From: a virus
Reading direction: 5' to 3' (one strand)
DNA length: 25,810 bases
IMG/VR virus record: IMGVR_UViG_3300017987_000330
Span: 1 to 25,810 of that record
Position 1 is the stretch's first letter. Each line of letters opens with the position of its first letter. A program made the position numbers and the translations under genes. Positions 6,987-13,670 of this stretch are shown here, one piece after another. The notes below the pieces were generated by a model. It saw only the letters and a program-made list of their open reading frames with translations, made no database searches and was not told where the DNA came from.

Positions 6987-7718
6987 ATGAACGTCATTTA
7001 TGAGCCTAAGGGCAAGGCCAGGGAATACGCGGAACTGGCAATCAATCTTTATAAAGGCTGCGAGCACAGGTGCCGATATTGCTATGGTGCGAGGGGGCCT
7101 TACATACCTGCGGATAGATACTATGGGTCTGCAAGCCCCAAGGCTCATGTTATCGAAAGGTTAAAAAAGGACTGTAATAAACTAAATGGGCAGTGCCCAG
7201 AGATCCTGCTAAGCTTCCTGGGCGACGTGTATCAACCTGCTGAGATGGAATTGTGCCTGACAAGGCAAACCATTGAGATGTTGATCAAGCATAATTTGCC
7301 TTTCACTATACTAACTAAGGGCGGAACAAGGGCTGCGCGAGACTTCGATCTCCTTGCAAGTTATCCAAAAGCCAGGTTTGGCACCACGTTGATATTCCTC
7401 AACCAGGGAGACGCGGAACACTGGGAGCCGGGTGCGGCGTCCATTACGGACAGGGTTGAAGCTATCAGGCAGGCACATGAGAGAGGCATCAAGACATGGA
7501 TATCATTGGAACCTGTCATTGATCCAGCACAAGCACTACAGATCGTTCGCGAGCTATATCCTATCGTGGATCACTGGAAGGTTGGGAAGATCAACTATCA
7601 CCATAACATTGAGCGCGCGGTTGACTGGGCCGGCTTTCGGCTTGCTGTGACGGCGCTATTGGATTCACTTGGTGCGGACTATTATTTGAAAAGAAGCCTG
7701 TATAAGTATGATTCGTGA
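6987..7718 (+). CDS. Radical SAM protein of the SPL/Rv2578c-like type
   Basis: A 243-residue protein. 'NLYKGCEHRCRYCYG' carries the CX3CX2C motif (C25, C29, C32) that binds the [4Fe-4S] cluster and S-adenosylmethionine. 'LLSFLGDVYQPAE' and 'LTKGGTRAARDFDLL' fit the partial TIM barrel of the family that includes spore photoproduct lyase and Rv2578c-like proteins. The Cys spacing and length fit this small group. The substrate is unknown; DNA repair or nucleic-acid modification is possible from relatives. It has an AAGGAA ribosome site just before ATG 6987. A weak CACCC/GGGTG hairpin lies in the gap upstream (6930-6952). Expression with the HD-domain gene is likely. Confidence 0.8.
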   Translation: MNVIYEPKGKAREYAELAINLYKGCEHRCRYCYGARGPYIPADRYYGSASPKAHVIERLKKDCNKLNGQCPEILLSFLGDVYQPAEMELCLTRQTIEMLIKHNLPFTILTKGGTRAARDFDLLASYPKARFGTTLIFLNQGDAEHWEPGAASITDRVEAIRQAHERGIKTWISLEPVIDPAQALQIVRELYPIVDHWKVGKINYHHNIERAVDWAGFRLAVTALLDSLGADYYLKRSLYKYDS

Positions 7719-7733
7719 AGGCGATTGTGAAGG

Positions 7734-8162
7734 ATGGGATTAACAAGAAAACAGCTCGCAATCATCCATATTGCCAAGAAGTCTCTGGCGTTGGATGATG
7801 ACACCTACCGCGACGCATTGTATGCCCACGGCGGCGCGAGAAGCGCGAAACACCTATCTCTCCGGGGCTTTGATGCGGTGATGAGGCACTTTAAAGCCTG
7901 CGGGTTTAGAGAGCAGGAACGAGGGCCGAGGAGAAAAGAACCAGGAAAAGACAGGCCGGGGTTTGCGAGTGAGGGGCAGCTTAAGAAGGTCTATGCGTCC
8001 TGGTGGTCTCTGGCCGGCACGTATTACACGAAAGGCAAAGAGCTTAAGGCGTTGAGGGCGTTTTTAAAGAAGCGGTTCCGGGTGGACCACGAGAATTTTT
8101 TAGACGCACAGACGGCACGCAAGGTGATTGAGGCGATAAAAAGGATACAGCAAAGACGGTGA
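7734..8162 (+). CDS. gemA: GemA-like (Mu gp16 family) regulatory protein
   Basis: A 142-residue protein that matches the GemA/gp16 family (DUF1018). The N-terminus 'RKQLAIIHIAKKSLALDDDTYRDALYAHGGARSAKHLSLRGFDAVMRHFKACGF' is characteristic, as is the C-terminal 'FLKKRFRVDHENFLDAQTARKVIEAIKRI'. In Mu, GemA affects host gene expression and DNA relaxation; its molecular role is not settled. It is commonly encoded late in the early/middle region of Mu-like phages, as here. An in-frame stop at 7728-7730 fixes the start at ATG 7734. The ribosome site is poor. No Mor or C late activator gene is visible nearby, although Mu has mor just after this position. Confidence 0.88.
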   Translation: MGLTRKQLAIIHIAKKSLALDDDTYRDALYAHGGARSAKHLSLRGFDAVMRHFKACGFREQERGPRRKEPGKDRPGFASEGQLKKVYASWWSLAGTYYTKGKELKALRAFLKKRFRVDHENFLDAQTARKVIEAIKRIQQRR

Positions 8163-8177
8163 ACGAGAGGCCTACAA

Positions 8178-8309
8178 TTGAAAGAATACATCCGTTGTCC
8201 TGTGTGCGGAAAGAAGCTCGGCGAATGGATCAAGATCGAAGGCAGGGCTGTCATCAAAAAGCTATGCCCGAAATGCAAAAAACACAGGTATATTACGAGG
8301 GAGAGTTGA
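8178..8309 (+). CDS. com: Com-like zinc-finger protein
   Basis: A 43-residue protein starting at TTG 8178 with GAGAGG 8 nt upstream; an in-frame stop at 8160-8162 excludes a longer form. The sequence carries CPVC (residues 7-10) and CPKC (residues 30-33) separated by 19 residues, then 'KKHRYI'. This matches the Com family (CxxC...CPRCKR). In Mu, Com binds mom mRNA and turns on its translation; mom encodes a DNA-modifying enzyme. No mom-like or methyltransferase gene follows here. The -35 box of the next promoter overlaps its stop codon. Confidence 0.7.
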   Translation: MKEYIRCPVCGKKLGEWIKIEGRAVIKKLCPKCKKHRYITRES

Positions 8310-8334
8310 CATAACAAAATCAATCTAATATAAT
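8306..8334 (+). promoter_or_regulatory. Perfect consensus sigma-70 promoter
   Basis: TTGACA (8306-8311), a 17-bp spacer, and TATAAT (8329-8334) match the consensus at all 12 bases with ideal spacing. Transcription would start near 8341-8342. It points right, towards the lysis and head genes, and is followed after about 100 bp by a strong terminator. This is far stronger than the early promoter candidate. Confidence 0.9.
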
Positions 8335-8350
8335 CTTACTTAAAAAAATT

Positions 8351-8368
8351 AGCGGCCAGAGCGCCCGA
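8351..8368 (+). repeat. 18-bp direct repeat, copy 1
   Basis: AGCGGCCAGAGCGCCCGA, identical to copy 2 at 8388-8405; start-to-start distance is 37 bp. Only two copies are present, so it is not a CRISPR array. Confidence 0.95.
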
Positions 8369-8387
8369 ATATTCGTACCGTACTCAC

Positions 8388-8405
8388 AGCGGCCAGAGCG
8401 CCCGA
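8388..8405 (+). repeat. 18-bp direct repeat, copy 2 (forms 5' arm of the terminator)
   Basis: Identical to copy 1. Its last 7 bases (8399-8405) pair with 8428-8434 in the terminator stem, which suggests that the duplication has a role in RNA folding. Confidence 0.95.
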
Positions 8406-8444
8406 TTCACACCAGCAGTGGTGTGTCTCGGGCGTTTTTTGTTT
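8399..8444 (+). terminator. Strong Rho-independent terminator
   Basis: The outer stem CGCCCGA (8399-8405) pairs with TCGGGCG (8428-8434). The inner stem CACACCA (8408-8414) pairs with TGGTGTG (8419-8425) around a GCAG loop. Two mismatched pairs separate the stems. A run of six T (8435-8440), then GTTT, follows directly. This lies between a perfect promoter and the lysis genes, so read-through must be regulated for this promoter to serve them. Confidence 0.92.
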
Positions 8445-8473
8445 GGGCAAACCCTAAAGCGATACTTGAGGTG

Positions 8474-8818
8474 ATGACAGAGAAAAATCCGAGATTTGCG
8501 TGCCCCTGCTGCGGGAAAAATGAAATCGATCCCCGCGTGGAGGCCATTGTCGAGAAGATCGAGCGCGATGTGGGCCAAAGGATCCCGGTGGCATCCGGGT
8601 ACCGGTGCGAGAAGCACAACCGCGAGGTGGGCGGATCCGAGACATCGAGCCACCTTAAAGGCCTGGCCAGCGATCTCGGCTGCAAAAAATCCCGGCTGCG
8701 ATTCATGACCCTGAGAGCCCTGATAAGGCTCGGGATCCATCGGATCGGCATTGGAAAGAAAGGGATCCATTTCGATATCGACCGGAGCAAGGATCCCGAG
8801 GTGGCCTGGCTTTATTAA
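8474..8818 (+). CDS. Endolysin, M15-type D-Ala-D-Ala peptidase
   Basis: A 114-residue zinc peptidase of the small phage M15 group. 'FACPCCGKNEID' near the N-terminus, 'VASGYRCEKHN', 'SSHLKGLASDLG' and 'GIHFDID' are family hallmarks. Predicted zinc ligands are H60, D67 and H99. It would cleave peptidoglycan peptide cross-links at the end of infection. The frame is open from 8423, but that start lies inside the terminator hairpin; ATG 8474 (or GTG 8471) is preferred. The GAGG at 8468-8471 is unusually close to the start. It is the first gene after the promoter-terminator block, as expected for a late lysis gene. Confidence 0.85.
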   Translation: MTEKNPRFACPCCGKNEIDPRVEAIVEKIERDVGQRIPVASGYRCEKHNREVGGSETSSHLKGLASDLGCKKSRLRFMTLRALIRLGIHRIGIGKKGIHFDIDRSKDPEVAWLY

Positions 8819-8846
8819 TTTTAAATCATCAACAGGAGGAAGAAAA

Positions 8847-9344
8847 ATGGACCGAAAAAACGCGATACCGCCAGTATTCTGGCCGATCATCGGGGCGGTC
8901 GCCGCACTGGGGCTGATCGCGCTTATCACGATCAATAGCGGGTGTTCGTTTCTTCAGGTGGACTCCGTTAATCTCGAAGACAATAAGGCCATGTTCCATG
9001 ATATCGGCCTTAACCTTGTCTCTCTGACGCTCGCGGACCAGCCCGAAAGACGGCTCGACAGGGTCGATCTGGCCGCGGAGGCGGCGCTGGCCATGCTGGA
9101 AGAAGACGACCTGGAAAAGGCGATAAACAATCTGATCGAATTCGCTGCGACCTACCCGGAAGTGGATGACTGCGACGACTGCAAGCAGGTCGCGACCGTG
9201 GCCGCGGGCATACTCGGGGGCCTTCTGAATGTGGACCTCGATGTGCCGGAGGAATACGAGGCGGCCTATGAATGCGCAAAGGCCTTCCTGGAAGGGGCGA
9301 GAGAAGGCGTGCGCCAAATCAAACAACAGAGGGGGTTATCATGA
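8847..9344 (+). CDS. Membrane-anchored or lipoprotein-like protein of the lysis region
   Basis: A 165-residue protein. Residues 10-28 (VFWPIIGAVAALGLIALIT) are a hydrophobic segment, followed by 'INSGCSF'; the Cys could be a lipidation site, though N at -3 is atypical. The rest is acidic and helical with repeated Ala/Glu/Asp stretches and a 'DDCDDC' motif at about 110. It could be a lysis accessory protein or a spanin component, but no family is recognised. ATG 8847 follows AGGAGG (8834-8839) at good spacing; the open frame upstream to 8751 overlaps the endolysin and is rejected. Its stop overlaps the next start (ATGA). Confidence 0.6.
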   Translation: MDRKNAIPPVFWPIIGAVAALGLIALITINSGCSFLQVDSVNLEDNKAMFHDIGLNLVSLTLADQPERRLDRVDLAAEAALAMLEEDDLEKAINNLIEFAATYPEVDDCDDCKQVATVAAGILGGLLNVDLDVPEEYEAAYECAKAFLEGAREGVRQIKQQRGLS

Positions 9345-9526
9345 CCAATCTCATGGGCGGATGGAAGACATGGGCGGGCGGCCTGATCTCGATCGGGGCC
9401 GGCATATATCTGATCATTCAGGGCAAGGTTGAGATAGGCCTGGGATTCGTCTCGGGCGGCCTGACCGCGCTGGGCATCGGCCATAAGATCGAAAAGGGCG
9501 CCAAAGCAAAGGCCTCGGGCGAATGA
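9341..9526 (+). CDS. Small glycine-rich membrane protein, holin candidate
   Basis: A 61-residue protein with two short hydrophobic, Gly-rich segments (about 12-27, AGGLISIGAGIYLIIQ; about 31-47, EIGLGFVSGGLTALGIG) and a charged C-terminus (KIEKGAKAKASGE). Size, two membrane passes and position after the endolysin suit a holin or antiholin. The ribosome site GAGGGGG (9329-9335) supports the ATG at 9341. Ends overlap with both neighbours by 4 nt. The holin role is inferred from context only. Confidence 0.6.
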   Translation: MTNLMGGWKTWAGGLISIGAGIYLIIQGKVEIGLGFVSGGLTALGIGHKIEKGAKAKASGE

Positions 9527-9810
9527 GCGTTACACAGGTTGCGCTCATCGTCGTGGGCTGCGCATTTTCCGCGCTGCTGACGTTCATCATTTTCTACCTC
9601 CGGGATCTCAAGGTGTCTTTCCAGCATATGCAGGAAAGCCAGGATAAGAAGATCCGGGGGGTGGAGGGCCGGCTCAATGAGATGCCGGAGAAGTACGTAT
9701 TCCGCGATGACTTCGTGCGGTGGACCATCGGGATCGACAAAAAGATCGACGATTTGGCCAGGGATATCAAGTCGCTCATGAAAGAGGAGGAGAGGACGTG
9801 TCGAAAATAG
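9523..9810 (+). CDS. Membrane-anchored coiled-coil protein of the lysis region
   Basis: A 95-residue protein. Residues 4-25 form one membrane helix (TQVALIVVGCAFSALLTFIIFY); the remainder is a charged helix with 'MPEKYVFRDDFVRWTIGIDKKIDDLARDIKSLM', a pattern common in small phage proteins encoded beside holins. An Rz-like spanin or holin-associated role is possible. It overlaps the holin candidate by 4 nt (ATGA) and the next gene by 13 nt. Confidence 0.6.
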   Translation: MSVTQVALIVVGCAFSALLTFIIFYLRDLKVSFQHMQESQDKKIRGVEGRLNEMPEKYVFRDDFVRWTIGIDKKIDDLARDIKSLMKEEERTCRK

Positions 9811-10094
9811 AAAACCGGGAGATCCGGGGATGGTGCCTGCGGGCCTGCGAGCGGGCCAAGCCCTACGGCGCAAGCTTCAGGGTGATCGAAATGAGCCTCA
9901 TGGAGGCCGGCTTTCATTGCAGCCTGAGCGAGATCAAGGCCCACCTGATATATCTCGAGCAGAAGGGCTATATCCAGACCGAGGAGAAGGCGGCCGAAGG
10001 GATCGTGCGGCGCATCAACTCCATTACGCCGAAGGGCGTGGATCTTATCGAGGGCAACATCGAACCGGACCCGGGAGTACTTATAGATGGCTAG
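9798..10094 (+). CDS. Small winged-helix protein before the packaging genes
   Basis: A 98-residue protein. The core (about 15-65) 'CERAKPYGASFRVIEMSLMEAGFHCSLSEIKAHLIYLEQKGYIQTE' followed by 'ITPKGVDLIEG' is a winged-helix fold with its wing. Proteins of this kind sit just ahead of the gp27/gp28 packaging genes in many Mu-like phages. The start is GTG 9798, with GAGGAGGAGAGG upstream. It overlaps both neighbours by a few bases. A role in regulation of late genes or packaging is unproven. Confidence 0.65.
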   Translation: MSKIENREIRGWCLRACERAKPYGASFRVIEMSLMEAGFHCSLSEIKAHLIYLEQKGYIQTEEKAAEGIVRRINSITPKGVDLIEGNIEPDPGVLIDG

Positions 10095-10617
10095 GCTGGG
10101 AAGAAGCAAGAGCCGACTCCTGAAACTCCCCAAGGAGATCCTGGCGCAGGTAAATGAGATGCTGGTCGAGGTGGGCGAGGGCCGCAAGACCTACGAGGAG
10201 ATCGCCGAGTGGGTAAAGGGCCAGGGCCATCAGACCAGCACGAGCGGGATCTATCGCTATGCCAAGCATTTCTTTGCCCTGGAAAAAGTGCGCTTCGTGG
10301 GCGAGCAGGCAAAGACCATCATCGAGGCCGCGGGCCAGGACCCACTCAAGATCGAGGAGGCCACATCCAAGCTGGGCGCGGTCGTGATGATGGAAGTGCT
10401 CCAGGAGGCCATGCAGGGAGACCGCATAGACGTCAAACACATCGGCCGCCTCATCGGTGATTTTGCCCGGCTCCAGAAGTCGAGCGTGGACAGGGAACGA
10501 TTGAAGAAAAGCGTCATGGAAAACATCGAACAGGCGACCGAGAAGGTGGCAAGGAAAAAGAAGCTGGATCCCGAGACCCTGAGAATCATCCGGGAGGAGG
10601 TCTATGGGCTCATCTGA
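10087..10617 (+). CDS. Mu gp27-like protein (DUF3486), probable small terminase
   Basis: A 176-residue protein of the gp27/DUF3486 family. The N-terminal 'RSKSRLLKLPKEILAQVNEMLVEVGEGRKTYEEIAEWVKGQGHQTSTSGIYRYAKHF' is the family's DNA-binding helix-turn-helix segment. The C-terminal half is helical and charged, suiting oligomerisation. In Mu the protein lies next to the large terminase and is thought to be the small subunit that recognises the packaging site. Here its stop overlaps the large terminase start by 14 nt. Confidence 0.82.
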   Translation: MARLGRSKSRLLKLPKEILAQVNEMLVEVGEGRKTYEEIAEWVKGQGHQTSTSGIYRYAKHFFALEKVRFVGEQAKTIIEAAGQDPLKIEEATSKLGAVVMMEVLQEAMQGDRIDVKHIGRLIGDFARLQKSSVDRERLKKSVMENIEQATEKVARKKKLDPETLRIIREEVYGLI

Positions 10618-12184
10618 ACCGGCGATTAAGCTCACTGAATACCAGAAAAACTGGGTCAATGACAAGAGTCGTTTCAAGATCGGCGTCTTGACCCGGCAGG
10701 GCGGAAAGTCCTTTGAGACGTCGCTCGAGGCCGTACTCGATTGCCTGGAAGAAAAGACCCTGTGGGTGTTTCTCTCAGCCGGCGAGCGGCAGAGCAAGGA
10801 ACTGATGAGCAAGGCGGCCATACATGCCCGGGCCACCGGGAAGATCATCGAGGAGATCGAAGGCGAGTTCTTTGTAGACAAAGACACCAAATACAAACAG
10901 CTGGAGATCGTTTTTCCGAACGAGGCCAGGATTATCGGGCTGCCGGCCAACCCGGACACGGCCCGCGGGTGGAGCGCCAACATCCTGCTCGACGAATTCG
11001 CGCTTCACCGGGACAGCCGCGAGATCTGGAAGGCGCTCTTTCCGACCGTAACGCGGGGCTACAAGATCCGGATCGTGAGCACGTTCAAGGGCAAGATGAA
11101 CAAGTTTTACGAGCTTTTCTACGGCGCCCCAACGCTACAGAGCTATACCGGCCGCGAGTATAAGTACGTGGGCGATCGCGGCGGGTGGAGCAAGCATTTT
11201 ACGGATATATACCAGGCCATCGAGATGGGCCTCGAGCTCAAAGACGAGGAAGGAAAGCCGATCGAGCCGGACGACCTCAGGCTGGCCCTGAATGACGACG
11301 ACGCCTGGGCCGAGGAGTTCGAGTGCGTCCCGTCCGACGAGGTCTCGGCATTCCTGACGCACGACCTGATCTCCTCTGTCGAAGACGTCAAGATCAACAA
11401 GACGCCCGTTTGGGTGGAAAGGCTCATAGCCGCAGCCGAGGCCAACTATTCGGAGTTCAAACGCACTAAAATCAGGCCCGCCCTGCCCCTCCACGTCCTC
11501 CACAATGTCGAATTCCTGGGTGAGCTATACATTGGTATGGATATCGGCCGGAAAAAGGATCTCACGGTCATCTGGGTAGACCAGAAGATCGACGGCATGT
11601 TGCGGGCGGCCGCGGTCATAGAGCTCAAGCGCAAGCCGTATTTCGTGCAGGAACAGGTGCTTCATAGCGTGCTGAGCCAAAAGGCCTTTAGGAGGGCCTG
11701 CATTGACGAGACCGGTATCGGCGCGCAGCTGGCCGAGGGCGCCCAGGACATGTTCGGATCCTACCGGGTCGAGGGCATTCCGTTTACGGCGGAGAGCAAA
11801 GAGACCCTGGCCGTGGGTCTCAGGCAGAACTTCGAGGACAGGGGCAGCCTGATCCCGGCGGACGTGACGATCCGCAACTCGCTTCACAGTGTTAAGAAAT
11901 ACCCGACCACGACCCGGCATTTCCGGTTTGATGCGGAGCGCACGGACGCGACCGGCCATGCGGATCATTTCTGGGCCAAGGCCCTGAGCGTGCAGTCCGC
12001 GGGCGGCAGGGCCGGCCCGATCGCATATGGCGGCTACGATCCGGAGCCGGCAAAAAGAGTCATGGAAGAGGCCCGGCGCTCGGCGGACAGGTCCCGGCTT
12101 GACAGGGCCGAAGAAGATGCAGGCCCGGGACGGATGTTCGGCCGGGGCATGGGCCGGATGATGCGGAGGATGATGAATGGCTAA
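10604..12184 (+). CDS. Mu gp28-like large terminase
   Basis: A 526-residue packaging motor. The ATPase has a Walker A variant RQGGKS (31-36) and Walker B ILLDEF (D130, E131), followed by 'IVSTFKGKMNKFYELF' as coupling motif. The RNase H-like nuclease follows, with acidic residues D313 (GMDIGRKKDLTVIWV), D368 (CIDETGIG) and D454 (HADHFWAKAL). This order is typical of Mu gp28 and other phage terminases. It drives DNA into the prohead and cuts it headful-style beside host flanks in Mu-like phages. The C-terminal tail is Arg/Met/Gly-rich. The stop overlaps the portal start by 8 nt. Confidence 0.92.
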   Translation: MGSSEPAIKLTEYQKNWVNDKSRFKIGVLTRQGGKSFETSLEAVLDCLEEKTLWVFLSAGERQSKELMSKAAIHARATGKIIEEIEGEFFVDKDTKYKQLEIVFPNEARIIGLPANPDTARGWSANILLDEFALHRDSREIWKALFPTVTRGYKIRIVSTFKGKMNKFYELFYGAPTLQSYTGREYKYVGDRGGWSKHFTDIYQAIEMGLELKDEEGKPIEPDDLRLALNDDDAWAEEFECVPSDEVSAFLTHDLISSVEDVKINKTPVWVERLIAAAEANYSEFKRTKIRPALPLHVLHNVEFLGELYIGMDIGRKKDLTVIWVDQKIDGMLRAAAVIELKRKPYFVQEQVLHSVLSQKAFRRACIDETGIGAQLAEGAQDMFGSYRVEGIPFTAESKETLAVGLRQNFEDRGSLIPADVTIRNSLHSVKKYPTTTRHFRFDAERTDATGHADHFWAKALSVQSAGGRAGPIAYGGYDPEPAKRVMEEARRSADRSRLDRAEEDAGPGRMFGRGMGRMMRRMMNG

Positions 12185-13670
12185 CCTACGCGAAAAGGTA
12201 GCACGCTTACTTGCGCCCGACCTGATGAACGAAGGCCAGGTCAAGGCGCTCGTAAAACAAGAGGTCGCGGCGGCCCGCCAGGCCATGCCCATCTCGCTCG
12301 ACTACGACCCCAAGAACGAAGGCTACCGCCGGATATCCGGCCAGGGCCAGGAAAACGCGCGAAGGGATCTCTCCCCCCTAAGCCAGGACCTGATGCTGGA
12401 GCTCGCCTATTATCTCTATGACTCGAGCGGCCTAGTCAAGCGCTTTGTGCGCGATACCAAGAACTTCGTGCTGGGTGAGGGTATCACCTATGAGGTGGAC
12501 AATGACGACAAGGAAGAGGCCAAGGGCGTGCTGGACGATTTCTGGAACGATTCGATCAATGCGCTGGACCTCCGCCTCGAAAAAAAGATTGAGTTTCTGG
12601 GGCTTCTGGGCGAGCAGTGCTGGCCCGTGGCCGTAAATCAGCACACGGGCAAGGTGTGGCTCAGCTATGTGGACCCGGTAAATATCGATCGCGTCTCGAC
12701 GCTCCGGGATTTTCCCGAGATAGCCGGCCAGATCAGGCTCAAGGGCACGGCCGGAAGGACCGGGAAAAAGATCCAGGTGATCCGGGAGGAGACCAACCCC
12801 ATGATGGCCGAGCACGGCAGGCTCGTGGGCGATTGCTTTTATTTTACCGTGAACAATCCGCCAAACGGCCCCAGGGGCAGGAGCGACCTCATTCATCTTT
12901 TTGATTTCATCAACGGGTTCGAGGAGGGCCTGTTCGACGAGCTCGACAGGATCAAGCTCATCAAGTCGTTCGTCTGGGATGTATCGCTCGAGGGCGCAAC
13001 GGACGAGGAGATTAAAGAATTTCTCAGGAACAATAAAACGCCCTAGGCCGGCAGCGTGCGGGCGCATAACGAACGAGTCAAGTGGGAGGCGGTCACGCCC
13101 GACATGAAACACTCGGACAACAAGGCCCTATTCGATCTGATGAAGACTTATCTGGCGGCCTGCGCGAACCGGCCGGACAGCTGGCTGGGCGCGGGCGGCA
13201 AGGCCTACCAGACCGAGGCCGATCTCATGGGCGAGCCCACGTTCAAGGACCTGGGAAGCCGGCAGCGCTATGTCAAGTATATGCTCGAGCATGTGCTCAA
13301 GTTCGCACTGGACCAGGCGATCTTGCACGGCGTGCTGAGGGAGAATGAAAAAAAGCCGTTCTCCGTCACCGTGAACATGCCCGAGATGCAGACAAAGGAC
13401 CTCAAGAAGACCGTGGACGGCCTGTTTACCCTGGCGCAGTCCCTGATGATTGCCGAGACGAGCGGCTGGATCACGGCCGAGACCGCGAGCAAGGTGTATG
13501 CCAGCATGGCCGGCCAGGTGGGCATCGAGATCGACGCGGCCGAAGAGATCAAAACCGCCGCAAGGAAGGCGGGCGATAAGGTAACGGAAGACTACGCGGC
13601 GCGCGAGGCGGTCATAGAGCAAGTCGTGGCGCGACTTGAGAAGAAAAACCCCCGGCTGAGAGTCGCATGA
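12177..13670 (+). pseudogene. Portal protein interrupted by an in-frame TAG
   Basis: The frame runs from ATG 12177 to TGA 13668-13670 with a single TAG at 13044-13046. Upstream are 289 residues with portal features (LVKRFVRDTKNFVLGEG, 'VDPVNIDRVSTLRDF', 'RGRSDLIHLFDFINGFEEGLFDELDRIKLIKSFVWDV'). Downstream codons continue the same protein (AGSVRAHNERVKWEAVTPDMK...). The full product would be about 497 residues, a usual portal size. No ribosome site lies before the next possible start (GTG 13056). The portal is the 12-fold DNA gateway and is essential, so the TAG either inactivates the phage, is suppressed, or is a sequencing error. It ends in an ATGA overlap with the next gene. Confidence 0.8.

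Larger units (their letters stand above)
8342..8441 (+). ncRNA. Predicted ~100-nt leader or small RNA with duplicated 18-nt element
   Basis: The span from the predicted start site of the consensus promoter to the T-run of an intrinsic terminator holds no credible ORF. It contains two identical 18-nt copies of AGCGGCCAGAGCGCCCGA (8351-8368 and 8388-8405), a self-complementary CGAATATTCG (8366-8375), and the terminator hairpin. The 7-nt CGCCCGA of either repeat can pair with TCGGGCG (8428-8434), so two alternative folds exist: terminator (second copy) or a competing long-range pairing (first copy). It may be a free small RNA or the leader of the late operon, as with the lambda 6S RNA. The RNA itself has not been observed; this is read from sequence signals. 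Confidence 0.65.

Noticed and set aside
8351-8405. CRISPR-like pair of direct repeats
   Set aside because: Only two 18-bp copies with 19 bp between, flanked by promoter and terminator; no further repeats or cas genes.
8423-8473. Longer endolysin from GTG 8423
   Set aside because: The start is inside the terminator hairpin and the added residues do not match the family; ATG 8474 is preferred.
8751-8846. Longer lysis-region protein from 8751
   Set aside because: The extension overlaps the endolysin in another frame, while AGGAGG before ATG 8847 marks the start.
10081-10983. 300-codon open frame on the minus strand
   Set aside because: It is opposite the gp27-like and terminase genes, which are well supported. 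No domain is seen.
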